DNA of 64,000 nt, taken from assembly GCF_003390935.1 (NCBI RefSeq), contig NZ_QNQZ01000014.1, positions 33,184 through 97,183 on the forward strand. The letters are read 5' to 3'. Positions within the stretch are counted from its first letter, which is position 1; each line of letters begins with the position of its first letter. Below, piece after piece: positions 37,125 to 45,675 of the stretch. The notes beneath the pieces were generated by a model, which had not been told where the DNA came from, made no database searches, and was given only the letters and a program-made list of their open reading frames with translations. The position numbers and the translations under genes are program-made. The stretch is from Lewinella sp. IMCC34191. Lineage in GTDB: Bacteria; Bacteroidota; Bacteroidia; Chitinophagales; Saprospiraceae.

Positions 37125-37985
37125 TATTCGGCCTGATAAATCCAGGTGGAGGACAATTAGGACGAAAAACTCGGGTGGAGGACCTCCAGGTCTGCCTTCC
37201 TTGACCTATACCCGATACGTTTTTTCCTCTCTCACACCGGAGGTGTTCGACCCGTGCCCATTCCGGTTAGGTCGCTGGCCGGTACTACGAGTATACTTGT
37301 AGGAGTGTCGGGACAATAACCTCGGGTCGAGGACTTCTGGCCCGGCTCTGATCACCCTAACCCGATACGTATTTCCCCACTCACACCGGAGGTGTTCGAC
37401 CCGGGTTCGACCCGGCGAGCTAGCGGACCAAGATAGTTTGTGCACATCCGCAATGCTGTATCGCCATCGTGCACCCGGGGTGAGGCCCTCCGGTCCGACT
37501 ATGCTCCACCACGTAGGAAATCGTTTCCCCCTCACGCTGGAGGTATTCGACCCGGGTCCGACTCGGCGAGCTAGCGGATCGGGGCGGTTTGTGCCAAACA
37601 GTAATGCTGCATCGCCATCGTGCACTCGGGGGGGAGGACCCCCGGTCCGACTATGCTCCACCTCATAGGAAATCGTTTCCCCCTCACACCGGAGGTGTTC
37701 GACCCGGGTCCGACTCAACGAGCTAGCGGATCAGTACAGTTTGTGCCCATCCGCAATGCTGCATCGCCATCGTGCACTCGGGCGGAGGACCTCCGGTCCG
37801 ACTATGCTCTACCACGTAGGAAATCGTTCCCCGCTCACACCGGAGGTGTTCGACCCGTGTCCGACTCAACGAGCTAGCGGACCGGGACGGTTTGTGCACA
37901 CTCACAGTTCTGCATCGCCATCGTGCACCCGGGGGGAGGCCCTCCGGTCCGACTACGCCCTATTTAACAAACATTTTGTTTATTA
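37125..37985. repeat. Tandem array C: five to six units of about 150 bp
   Basis: The core GGAGGTGTTCGACCC recurs at about 37239, 37389, 37539 (variant), 37691 and 37842, a period of 150-152 bp. Units carry three short palindromes: CACC-GGA-GGTG, GACCCGGGTC and CGGAGGACCTCCG, the last also seen in degenerate form at 37170-37190. The array extends from the end of the ECF-linked gene to 40 bp before the RAYT gene. A further copy lies on the other side of that gene (38690-38850). Short open frames through it are repeats of each other. Confidence 0.9.
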
Positions 37986-38016
37986 TTGATCTATTTTTTC
38001 ACCCACCAAGATTGCC

Positions 38017-38679
38017 ATGCCCGGTAAACTTCCCCACGACCCCCTGGATCATCAAGTTTTTCACCTCACCTACCGGCTAGCCGGAAGTATTCCCCTGAGA
38101 AAAATACGGGCCATAAAAGAGCAGCGCGACCTCCTGCTGGAACAACTAGAACGAACGGTTGCCCAGGCGCCACCCCGCTGGCGGGCAGAAGTCGATCGCG
38201 CGGGCCGCTGGGAAATTCAGGCCAAGTACGAAATGCTGACGGACAAGGCACTGCACCAAACGCAACGGGGACCCTTCTACCTCCAACGGCCAGAGATCGC
38301 CAGATTGGTGTTAGACTCCTGGCAATACCTTCACCACCAAGAGGAAATCTTTTTGTGGGCGGTCTGTATTATGGGCAATCACGTACACACCGTACTCTCC
38401 AACGGCCCTTGCAAAGACGAAATTCCGTTCGGCAACATCGTTAAGCGACACAAAAATTTTACTGCACTGCAGGCAAATCGCCTGCTAAAGCGAACGGGAA
38501 AACCATTTTGGGCGGAGACCTACTTTGATCGCCGAATTCGGAGCGGCAAGTTTATGCGCGTGATGTGGTACGTGCTTAATAACCCGGTGAAAGCCGGTCT
38601 GGTCGCTCATTGGCAGGACTGGCCCGGTACTTGGGTGCACCCGGAATATCGGCCCATGTTTTCCGGTATTGCTGCCTGA
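38017..38679 (+). CDS. REP-associated tyrosine transposase (RAYT, Y1/HUH type)
   Basis: A 220-residue transposase of the IS200-like Y1 class. The HUH metal motif is IMGNHVHTVL (His122 and His124), and the catalytic tyrosine is in MWYVLNNPVKAGLV (Tyr185), preceded by FWAETYFDRRIRSGKFM. These features and the 'YVLNNPVKAGL' ending mark the RAYT subgroup, in which a single-copy transposase is associated with palindromic repeats rather than with an IS element. The gene sits inside repeat array C with copies on both sides, and no IS-type terminal repeats are seen. Its start is preceded by CAAACATTTTGTT, also found upstream of parC next to array B. Confidence 0.9.
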   Translation: MPGKLPHDPLDHQVFHLTYRLAGSIPLRKIRAIKEQRDLLLEQLERTVAQAPPRWRAEVDRAGRWEIQAKYEMLTDKALHQTQRGPFYLQRPEIARLVLDSWQYLHHQEEIFLWAVCIMGNHVHTVLSNGPCKDEIPFGNIVKRHKNFTALQANRLLKRTGKPFWAETYFDRRIRSGKFMRVMWYVLNNPVKAGLVAHWQDWPGTWVHPEYRPMFSGIAA

Positions 38680-38689
38680 TCGCCATGCA

Positions 38690-38850
38690 GCAGGTGGAGA
38701 ACCTTCGGTCCAACAAATCCTTCGAAACCCGATAGGCTTCCCCCGCTCACACCGGAGGTGTTCGACCCGGGTCCGACTCGGCGAGCAAGTGGGGCGGTAC
38801 TGCGAATACGTGGTGGAGGACCTCCAGTTCCACGTATTACCTTGCAACAC
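38690..38850. repeat. Separate copy of array C sequence downstream of RAYT
   Basis: This 160-bp segment has the same order as the array units: GGTCCAACAAATCC, then CTCACACCGGAGGTGTTCGACC, CGGGTCCGACTCGGCGAGC, and a hairpin TACGTGG..CCACGTA enclosing GGAGGACCTCC at 38806-38836. It lies between the RAYT stop and the nucleoside hydrolase start. Confidence 0.82.
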
Positions 38851-38872
38851 TCAACCGCACCCACCCCCGGAT

Positions 38873-39778
38873 ATGCGCCACCCACTCTTCCTCGTCCTGT
38901 TCACTGCTTACAGTCTACACGCCATCGCGCAATCCGAGGCTCCCGCCCCCTTCATCCTGGACGCCGATACCGCTAACGAGATCGACGACCTTTACGCCAT
39001 CGCCTACCTCTTCGACGAGAATAGCGTGGACTGGGTAGGCTTAAATTCCGCCCAGTGGTTCCACCAGTATTCCGGCGACAGCACCGTTCACCAAAGCCAG
39101 CGGCTCAACGAGGAACTACTCGCCATTGCCGGCCGCACCGACCTCCCCCACCCCATCGGAGCCGACAGCATCATGGGCATGCCCTGGGGCGGCTACGAAC
39201 CGCGCAATAGCCCGGCTGCGCAGTTCATTATCGAGCAGGCCAGGGCGGCGAGCGCAGGTAAAGAGAAACTCACGGTGATGTGCATCGGCGCGAGTACGAA
39301 CCTGGCCTCAGCCATCGCGCTGGCCCCGGAGATCACCGAACACATCCGGGCCTACGTGCTCGGCTTTCAGTACGATACCGCCGGCGGCTTCTGGAATAAA
39401 GACGAATTCAATATCCGCCGCGACCTCAACGCGGCCAATTATCTGCTGAATGCCGAGGGACTGGAATTGCACGTTATGCCCACGTCCACGGCCGTGCAGT
39501 ACCAGTTCGGGCGCGACAGCACCTTTGCCCGCCTCGACCAAAGCGGCCCCGTCGGCGAGTACCTGAAGCAACGCTGGGTGAATTTCGCGCCCGATGCCAA
39601 GCAATGGACGATGTGGGACGTGGCGCTCCTCCAGGCCTATCTGAAAACCGGGCAGGCCACTGAGATCCAGGTCACTACCCCGCCCGAAAACACCCTGCGG
39701 CAAATCTGGCTCTACACCGACATCGACGAAAAAGCCATGGCCCGCGATTTTTGGCAACGTTTACAAGGATACGAATGA
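38873..39778 (+). CDS. Exported nucleoside hydrolase-like protein
   Basis: A 301-residue protein with a signal peptide (LFLVLFTAYSLHAIAQ). The mature N-terminus begins with ILDADTANEIDDLYAIAYL, the Asp-rich calcium/ribose-binding motif of inosine-uridine nucleoside hydrolases, and the C-terminal part has WTMWDVALLQAYL, matching the family's late Asp. These enzymes release a base from ribonucleosides; periplasmic forms exist in Bacteroidota, and related proteins may act on other glycosides. The ATG at 38873 was chosen because it starts the signal peptide. The stop codon overlaps the start of the GNAT gene (ATGA). The coding region contains one copy of the dispersed GAGCGCAGGTAAA motif at 39250-39262. 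Confidence 0.84.
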   Translation: MRHPLFLVLFTAYSLHAIAQSEAPAPFILDADTANEIDDLYAIAYLFDENSVDWVGLNSAQWFHQYSGDSTVHQSQRLNEELLAIAGRTDLPHPIGADSIMGMPWGGYEPRNSPAAQFIIEQARAASAGKEKLTVMCIGASTNLASAIALAPEITEHIRAYVLGFQYDTAGGFWNKDEFNIRRDLNAANYLLNAEGLELHVMPTSTAVQYQFGRDSTFARLDQSGPVGEYLKQRWVNFAPDAKQWTMWDVALLQAYLKTGQATEIQVTTPPENTLRQIWLYTDIDEKAMARDFWQRLQGYE

Positions 39779-40224
39779 CCCTCCACCGCACCACCAACGA
39801 CGACGATCGCTACCGGGCGCTGGTCCGGGAGCTCGACCGCTTCCTGACCGTAACCGACGGTGACGACCACGCCTTCTACGACCAATTTAATGGCTCGGAC
39901 GACATCCCCTACGTCGTGGTGGGCGAGAAGAACGGAAAACCCGTAGCCTGCGGCGCGCTCAAACCTTACGACCCTACTACCCTCGAGGTCAAGCGGATGT
40001 ACACCGCCGAGGGCTACCGCGGCCAGGGCATCGCCGTCGAGCTGCTGGAGGAACTGGAAAAGTGGGCCCGGGAGTTGGGCTATTCGCGGCTGGTCCTCGA
40101 AACGGGCAAACGACAAACGGCGGCGGTGCGGCTCTACGAAAAGTACGGCTTCACGCGCATGGCCGAGAATTACGGTCCCTACCGGACCATGGACAACAGT
40201 GTCTGCATGCAACGTACGCTTTAG
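39775..40224 (+). CDS. GNAT family N-acetyltransferase
   Basis: A 149-residue acyl-CoA-dependent N-acetyltransferase. The acetyl-CoA binding loop is EGYRGQGIAVELLEELEKWA (about residues 79-98), preceded by the strand TLEVKRMYT, and followed by LVLETGKRQTAAVRLYEKYGF, the typical GNAT C-terminal pattern. Substrate unknown. It starts at the ATG overlapping the nucleoside hydrolase stop (ATGA), so the two are cotranscribed. Its TAG stop interlocks with the TAA of the convergent NUDIX regulator in the tetranucleotide TTAG (40221-40224). Confidence 0.92.
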   Translation: MTLHRTTNDDDRYRALVRELDRFLTVTDGDDHAFYDQFNGSDDIPYVVVGEKNGKPVACGALKPYDPTTLEVKRMYTAEGYRGQGIAVELLEELEKWARELGYSRLVLETGKRQTAAVRLYEKYGFTRMAENYGPYRTMDNSVCMQRTL

Positions 40225-41012
40225 GTAGCGGAATGGTGGCTACGGCATTTGTTGCGAGCGGGAAAACGGTAGAGGTAAGGAGCGCGGTTGGGAGCTCCCG
40301 TGAATTTCTTGGTTGTCCGCTCCAGTACGCCCATATCTAAGACCTTCTTCTGAAAGGCGGTGCGGGAGAATTGGCGGCCGAAGACGGTTTCGTACACCTG
40401 TCGCACCTCCTTCATGGTGAACTGCTCGGGCAGTAGATGAAAGGCAAGGTGGCGATCGTCAAAGTGGAGCCGGACGGTATCCAGGGCCGCGGCCACCATC
40501 TCGTTGTGGTCGAGGATGAGATCGGGCAGCTCATCTACCGCCACCCACTCGATCGCCGCGTCGATGGCCGTCCTGCGGGGCCGGACGCTGGACAGGTCAA
40601 CGATAGCGTAGTAGCCGATGGACACGAACCGCTGATCGAGCCACTGCATGCGTTTGATCTCATCCGTGCTCCTTCCCTGCTTTCTGAGCATCAGACCGAG
40701 CAAGCGGTTGAAGAAGGGCTGCTCGATACGGTCCGGACTGCCGTACACCCGGAATTGCTCCAGGTAAAATGCGTCGATCCCCGTACGATGCTCTATTATC
40801 CTGCGCGCCGCCGCAGCAATGTCCTCCTCGCGGAGAAGGAAGCCGCTGGGCAGGAGGCGGATGTCTTCGGCAAGATCCAGTTTGGGAATGAGGACTTTCA
40901 GCGCTCGCTGGCTATACCCCAGGATCACGCAATCGATCGATAATTGCTGCAAATAGCGCTCGCCCCCGAGGTAGGGATCCAGGAAAGAGGGGGCGGGAGC
41001 GGGTTCTGACAC
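40221..41012 (-). CDS. NUDIX-type transcriptional regulator (NrtR/AraR-like)
   Basis: A 263-residue protein with an N-terminal NUDIX fold (about 20-165) and a C-terminal winged-helix domain (about 185-255; FTMKEVRQVYETVFGRQFSRTAFQKKVL). The NUDIX box runs from GFLLREEDIAAAARRIIEH; against GX5EX7REUXEEXGU it keeps G, the first E, R and the final G but lacks the catalytic REU glutamate and EE pair, so it should bind rather than hydrolyse a nucleotide-like effector. NUDIX-HTH regulators in Bacteroidota control sugar or NAD metabolism genes. It starts at GTG 41012 and is divergent from the ThuA/dehydrogenase gene, with a perfect palindrome between them as the likely operator. Confidence 0.85.
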   Translation of the reverse strand: MSEPAPAPSFLDPYLGGERYLQQLSIDCVILGYSQRALKVLIPKLDLAEDIRLLPSGFLLREEDIAAAARRIIEHRTGIDAFYLEQFRVYGSPDRIEQPFFNRLLGLMLRKQGRSTDEIKRMQWLDQRFVSIGYYAIVDLSSVRPRRTAIDAAIEWVAVDELPDLILDHNEMVAAALDTVRLHFDDRHLAFHLLPEQFTMKEVRQVYETVFGRQFSRTAFQKKVLDMGVLERTTKKFTGAPNRAPYLYRFPARNKCRSHHSAT

Positions 41013-41059
41013 GGACGATCGTCGAGTGAATACGGTGATTGGCAGGAAATATACACCCT

Positions 41060-41081
41060 ATTGTCTTTTACGAAAGACAAT
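41060..41081. promoter_or_regulatory. Palindromic operator, probably of the NUDIX regulator
   Basis: Perfect 9-bp arms ATTGTCTTT and AAAGACAAT are separated by 4 nt. It lies 48 bp upstream of the regulator's start and 48 bp upstream of the ThuA/dehydrogenase start. It covers the -33 position relative to TATCTTCG at 41096-41103, so bound regulator would control transcription of the divergent gene and probably its own. Confidence 0.8.
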
Positions 41082-41128
41082 AAACCGTTGATCCGTATCT
41101 TCGTTAGCCTACACAATCGATTTTGATC

Positions 41129-44100
41129 ATGCCCCAACGTCCCCTTCTCTCCCTCCTCGGCGCGCTCCTAATTCTTCTGATCCAGGCCTGCAGCAGCGAA
41201 CCGCAGGAAACCAGCCTCCTCGTCTTCAGTAAGACCGAAGGCTTCCGCCACGCCTCCATCGAGGCCGGGCAGGAAGCCCTGAAGAAAATGGCGGAAGAGA
41301 AAGGCATGACCGTCGAGATCACCGAGGACGCGGACGTTTTCACCCAGCGCGAACTGGATAAGTACCGCGCCGTGGTCTTCCTGAATACCACCGGCGACGT
41401 CCTGAACCCCGAGCAGCAGGAAGCCTTCGAACGCTACATTCAGGCCGGGGGCGGCTACGTCGGTATTCACTCGGCCACCGACACCGAGTACGGATGGCCC
41501 TGGTACGGAGAGCTGGCCGGTGCCCGCTTCCTGGATCACCCGAGTGACCCCAGCAACGTGCAAACGGGTCGCATGGAAGTGGTCGATACCACCAGCTGGG
41601 CGACCGCGATGATGCCCGCCGAATTCGAGTGGACGGACGAATTCTACAACTTTAAGGAGATCAACGACGCCATCCAGCCGGTACTGACGATCGATGAATC
41701 CACCTACGTCGGCGGTAAAAATTCCGATTTTCACCCGATGAGCTGGTACCACGACTTCGACGGCGGACGGGCTTTCTACACCGCCCTGGGACACACCGAC
41801 GAGGCCTTCGCCGACCAAATGTTCCTGGATCACCTCTACGCCGGTATCAACTACGCCACCGGTGGCGAAGACCCCCAACCACTCGACTACAACAACGCCC
41901 GGCCGGAGGAGAATCGCTTCGCCAAGGTGGTACTCGCCGAAAACCTGAACGAACCCATGGAGCTGACGGTGCTGGACGAGGACCGTGTCCTCTTCATCGA
42001 GCGCAAGGGCGACGTCAAGCTATATAAGAATAGCACCGGCGAGCTGACTACCATCGCCAGCATCCCCGTCAGCACGGTATACACCAGCGCAACGGGCGAG
42101 ACTTCCACGGCCGAGGACGGTCTGCTGGGCCTTAACAAAGACCCTGACTTTGCCGATAACCAGTTCATCTACCTGTACTACTCCGACCCGGATACGTCGG
42201 CCAATATCCTGTCGCGCTTCACCATGAACGGCGACGAGCTGGACCTGGACTCCAAAATCGAAATGATTACCGTACCGGTGCAGCGGCTGGAATGCTGCCA
42301 CACCGGTGGTTCCATTGCCTTCGACGGCGAAGGGAATCTGTACCTGAGCACGGGCGACAATACCAACCCCCACGCCTCCAGCGGCTACAGCCCCAGCGAC
42401 GAACGGCCCGGCCGCTACCCCTGGGACGCGCAGAAGTCATCCGCCAACACCAACGACCTGCGCGGCAAGATCCTGCGCATCACCCCCCAGGACGACGGTG
42501 GGTACACCATCCCGGAGGGTAACCTCTTCCCCGAGGGTACGGATAAGACCCGCCCGGAGATCTACACCATGGGCCACCGGAATCCCTTCCGGATCTACGT
42601 GGACAACCACACCGGCTACGTGTACTGGGGGGACGTCGGCCCCGACGCCCGCGAGGCGAATCCCGACCGGGGCCCCGCCGGCCACGACGAGGTGGGTCAG
42701 GCGCGGAAGCCCGGCAACTTCGGCTGGCCGCACTTCGTAGGCGACAATAAGGCCTACAACCGCTACGACTTCGCTTCCCAAACCTCCGGGGAGAAGTGGG
42801 ACGCGGAAGTACCCGTCAACCGCAGTCCCAACAACACCGGACTGGAAGAACTGCCCGCCGCCCAAAAGGCCTTCATCTGGTACCCCTACGGCAGCTCGCC
42901 CGACTTCCCCATCGTGGGCAGCGGCGCGCGGAATGCCATGGCCGGACCCGTATTCTACAGCGAGGATTTCAGCGGCGCCGAAGGGGCCTTCCCCGAATAC
43001 TACGACGGCAAGTTCTTCGCCTACGACTGGATGCGCGGCTGGATCCTGGCCGTGACCATGGACGAGGAGGGTGACATCGAGCACATCGAGCGCTTCATGC
43101 CCAACTATAAATTCAGCAACCCGATGGACATGCAGTTTGCCGACAACGGCGACCTGTACATGCTCGAGTACGGCTCCGGCTGGTTCAGCCAGAACCCCGA
43201 CGCCCGACTGGTACGCATCGAATACAACGGCGGTAACCGTCTGCCCCAGGCCACGGCCGTAGCCGACAACACCGGCGGGGTACTCCCGCTCCAGGTCAAC
43301 CTGACCGCCGAAGACGTAGAGGACCCGGATAACGACGAGCTCGACTACCAATGGACCGTAACGAGTGACAAAGGATACAGCAAAACCTTCGACGACAAGG
43401 ACGTAACCCTCGATCTCGACGAGCCCGGTAGCTACACCGCCCAGCTGGTCGTCTCCGACGGTCAGGGCGGCGAGTCCAAATCCAGCGTGCAAATCGCGGC
43501 CGGTAACGCCGTCCCCGACGTACGCCTCGACCTGGCCGGCGCCAACCGCAGCTTCTTCACCCCCGGTGAGCCCATCCGCTACACCGTGGAAGTGGAGGAC
43601 GCCGAGGACGGTAGCCTCGGACAGGGCATCGACGAAGGGCAGGTGGCCCTTACGATGGACTACCTCGCCGAAGGCTACGACCAGGTGGAAGTAGCCCGCA
43701 ATCAGCGCGGAGCCGACGCCGGAGCGATGGCCATGCAGGGTGAGAGCCTCATCAATGAGAACGACTGTATTAGCTGTCATGCCATCGAGAAGGAGTCGGT
43801 CGGACCTACCTACAAAGCAGTTGCCGCCCGCTACGCCGGGGAGTCCGGTGCCCGCGATTACCTGGTAGGCAAGATCATCCAGGGCGGCGGCGGCGTGTGG
43901 GGCGAGAACGTGATGTCAGCTCACCCCGATCTAGACGAAGACCAGGCGACCATGATGGTCGACTACATCCTGGCCCTCGACACCGGTGACGACGGGGAGA
44001 AACTTCCCCTCGCCGGCACCTACACCCCGGAACTACCGGAGGGTGATCCCGGTCAGGGCGTGTACTTCCTCCGGGCCGCCTACTCCGATAAAGGTGCACC

Positions 44101-44587
44101 CGGCCTCGGTTCGCTGATGTCCGAAGACGTGCTGGTCCTGCGTAATAGCAACGTAGGCGTACATACCTACGATGAAACCGATAAGATCCAACCCTACACG
44201 ATGGGCGAGAATCGCATCTCCATCGCCGGCGGCGACGGGGCCTACATGATGCTGCGGGACGTAGACCTGAGCGGCGTCACCGGGATGACCGTAGCCGCTA
44301 CGGCCCCCAAACCGCGCGCCAATGCCGTAGGGGGTAAGATCGAACTGCGCCTCGACGCTCCCGACGGGACCCTGATCGGTGAGTCAAAAGTGCTGGAGCC
44401 GAGTGAGGAGTTCTCCTTCGCCCCCACTATGCTGGAGATCCCCATCGAGATGCCGACCGATGCCGGCGAGGGTTCGCACGATCTTTACCTCGTATTCGTC
44501 AATCCGGGCCACCCCGACGATACCATCATGGTAGTCTCCGGTACGCGTTTCCACGTCGGGAATGCCGGTGGACAGATGAGCCGCTAG
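41129..44587 (+). CDS. Multidomain lipoprotein: ThuA, PQQ-type sugar dehydrogenase, PKD, cytochrome c and CBM-like domains
   Basis: A 1152-residue lipoprotein (signal LLGALLILLIQAC). Order of domains: ThuA-like (about 25-250; LVFSKTEGFRHASIEAG, GYVGIHSATDTEY, ALGHTDEAF); a glucose/sorbosone dehydrogenase-like six-bladed propeller (about 265-690; VLAENLNEPMELTVL, ECCHTGGSIAFDGEGNLYLS, GHRNPFRI, RKPGNFGWPHF); a PKD domain (about 705-790); a cytochrome c domain with CISCH at about 880-884 and a VMSAHPDLDEDQATMMVDYI helix; and a CBM6-like C-terminus (about 1010-1150). Expected role: surface or periplasmic oxidation of a sugar with electron transfer to heme. It lies opposite the NUDIX regulator and its operator. 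The ATG at 41129 is preferred to a TTG at 41123. Confidence 0.9.
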   Translation: MPQRPLLSLLGALLILLIQACSSEPQETSLLVFSKTEGFRHASIEAGQEALKKMAEEKGMTVEITEDADVFTQRELDKYRAVVFLNTTGDVLNPEQQEAFERYIQAGGGYVGIHSATDTEYGWPWYGELAGARFLDHPSDPSNVQTGRMEVVDTTSWATAMMPAEFEWTDEFYNFKEINDAIQPVLTIDESTYVGGKNSDFHPMSWYHDFDGGRAFYTALGHTDEAFADQMFLDHLYAGINYATGGEDPQPLDYNNARPEENRFAKVVLAENLNEPMELTVLDEDRVLFIERKGDVKLYKNSTGELTTIASIPVSTVYTSATGETSTAEDGLLGLNKDPDFADNQFIYLYYSDPDTSANILSRFTMNGDELDLDSKIEMITVPVQRLECCHTGGSIAFDGEGNLYLSTGDNTNPHASSGYSPSDERPGRYPWDAQKSSANTNDLRGKILRITPQDDGGYTIPEGNLFPEGTDKTRPEIYTMGHRNPFRIYVDNHTGYVYWGDVGPDAREANPDRGPAGHDEVGQARKPGNFGWPHFVGDNKAYNRYDFASQTSGEKWDAEVPVNRSPNNTGLEELPAAQKAFIWYPYGSSPDFPIVGSGARNAMAGPVFYSEDFSGAEGAFPEYYDGKFFAYDWMRGWILAVTMDEEGDIEHIERFMPNYKFSNPMDMQFADNGDLYMLEYGSGWFSQNPDARLVRIEYNGGNRLPQATAVADNTGGVLPLQVNLTAEDVEDPDNDELDYQWTVTSDKGYSKTFDDKDVTLDLDEPGSYTAQLVVSDGQGGESKSSVQIAAGNAVPDVRLDLAGANRSFFTPGEPIRYTVEVEDAEDGSLGQGIDEGQVALTMDYLAEGYDQVEVARNQRGADAGAMAMQGESLINENDCISCHAIEKESVGPTYKAVAARYAGESGARDYLVGKIIQGGGGVWGENVMSAHPDLDEDQATMMVDYILALDTGDDGEKLPLAGTYTPELPEGDPGQGVYFLRAAYSDKGAPGLGSLMSEDVLVLRNSNVGVHTYDETDKIQPYTMGENRISIAGGDGAYMMLRDVDLSGVTGMTVAATAPKPRANAVGGKIELRLDAPDGTLIGESKVLEPSEEFSFAPTMLEIPIEMPTDAGEGSHDLYLVFVNPGHPDDTIMVVSGTRFHVGNAGGQMSR

Positions 44588-45675
44588 CGGCCCCGAAAGT
44601 AGAACCCCAGCCCGCGGGCCAATTCTTCCGGTAATGCGGGAAGGGCGGACCGCGGGATGAGCAGCGAACTGATGTTGTGCAGGTCGCGAAAGATCTTGTG
44701 CCGCTCGGCCGTCTGCGCCAGGTAATTGTGGCCCGACGACCCGCCGGTACCGATCTTGTTACCGATCATCCGCATCACCATCTGGGCGTGGCGGTAGCGC
44801 CAGGTCGTCAGGGCTTCGTCGATGATCATCAGCTCCGTCAGCAGCTGGAAAGGAATGTTGAGGATGGGCTGGTCGCGGTACAAATTGATCAGCAGCGCCG
44901 CGATGGTGGCGTCGTAGCTCAGGCGGGCTTCGCCCTGTTCGATCATCCGTTCGTGTTCCGCCCGGTCGAGCACATGGCGGAAGTAGGTGGTGGTATCACC
45001 CAGCACCCGTAGCCGCATCTCCTTCATTTCGGGGCTGAGTTCGCTGTCGCGGATGTGCTGCTGATCACGGGCGATCATGCGCTCTACGGCCTCTTTGTAG
45101 TTGGACAGAAAATCGAAGTCGCCAAACTGCAGAAAGGGCGTCCGTTCCAGCCACCGCTCCACCAGCTCGAAAAGGCTGCCCCCTTGCTCCACCGTATCCA
45201 GGCGATCCTGCTGCTCCTCGGTGAAGACCGTTTTGTAGGATTTACCGTGGTAGGTCAGCCGGTCCTCCTCGCGCAGTCCCAGCGTTGTTTCGATCAGCCG
45301 AAACTGTACGCTCTGGAAGCCGGAGGCGGGAAAGAGGTAATCGCGGAAGTCGAGGAAATCGAGCGGCGTCATCGTCTCCATCACCTTCACCTGCTCGATC
45401 AGCAGGTCGATGATCACGCTCACCCGCCGCAGTCGCAATAGCACCGTATGCATATTATCCTCCCGCACCCGCTCCTCCCGGAATAGCAATAGCACCGAGT
45501 CCAGCTCCGTCAGGATCTGCTTGAACCACAGCTCGCACACCTGGTGCATGATGATGAACAGCGTCTCGTCGTGGGCCGACTCCCCCACCGCCTTACTGCG
45601 CTCCTTTTGAAGGCTGAGGAGGGCGTCCAGTTCCAGGTAATTGTGGTAGTGGATGGTGGTGTATTTGTCGGACAT
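44584..45675 (-). CDS. kynA: Tryptophan 2,3-dioxygenase
   Basis: A 363-residue heme dioxygenase, the first step of tryptophan breakdown through kynurenine. Motifs characteristic of the family are FIIMHQVCELWFKQIL (about 40-55), PLDFLDFRDYLFPASGFQSV (about 104-123) and WRYRHAQMVMRMIGNKIGTG (about 291-310), the last containing the proximal-heme histidine region. No other kynurenine-pathway gene is adjacent. It is convergent with the large dehydrogenase gene and their stop codons interlock in CTAG (44584-44587). The upstream space is full of family D repeats. Confidence 0.94.
   Translation of the reverse strand: MSDKYTTIHYHNYLELDALLSLQKERSKAVGESAHDETLFIIMHQVCELWFKQILTELDSVLLLFREERVREDNMHTVLLRLRRVSVIIDLLIEQVKVMETMTPLDFLDFRDYLFPASGFQSVQFRLIETTLGLREEDRLTYHGKSYKTVFTEEQQDRLDTVEQGGSLFELVERWLERTPFLQFGDFDFLSNYKEAVERMIARDQQHIRDSELSPEMKEMRLRVLGDTTTYFRHVLDRAEHERMIEQGEARLSYDATIAALLINLYRDQPILNIPFQLLTELMIIDEALTTWRYRHAQMVMRMIGNKIGTGGSSGHNYLAQTAERHKIFRDLHNISSLLIPRSALPALPEELARGLGFYFRGR

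Noticed and set aside
42437..43780. 447-residue minus-strand ORF
   Set aside because: It is antisense to the strong ThuA/dehydrogenase domains and shows valine/glycine-rich shadow composition.
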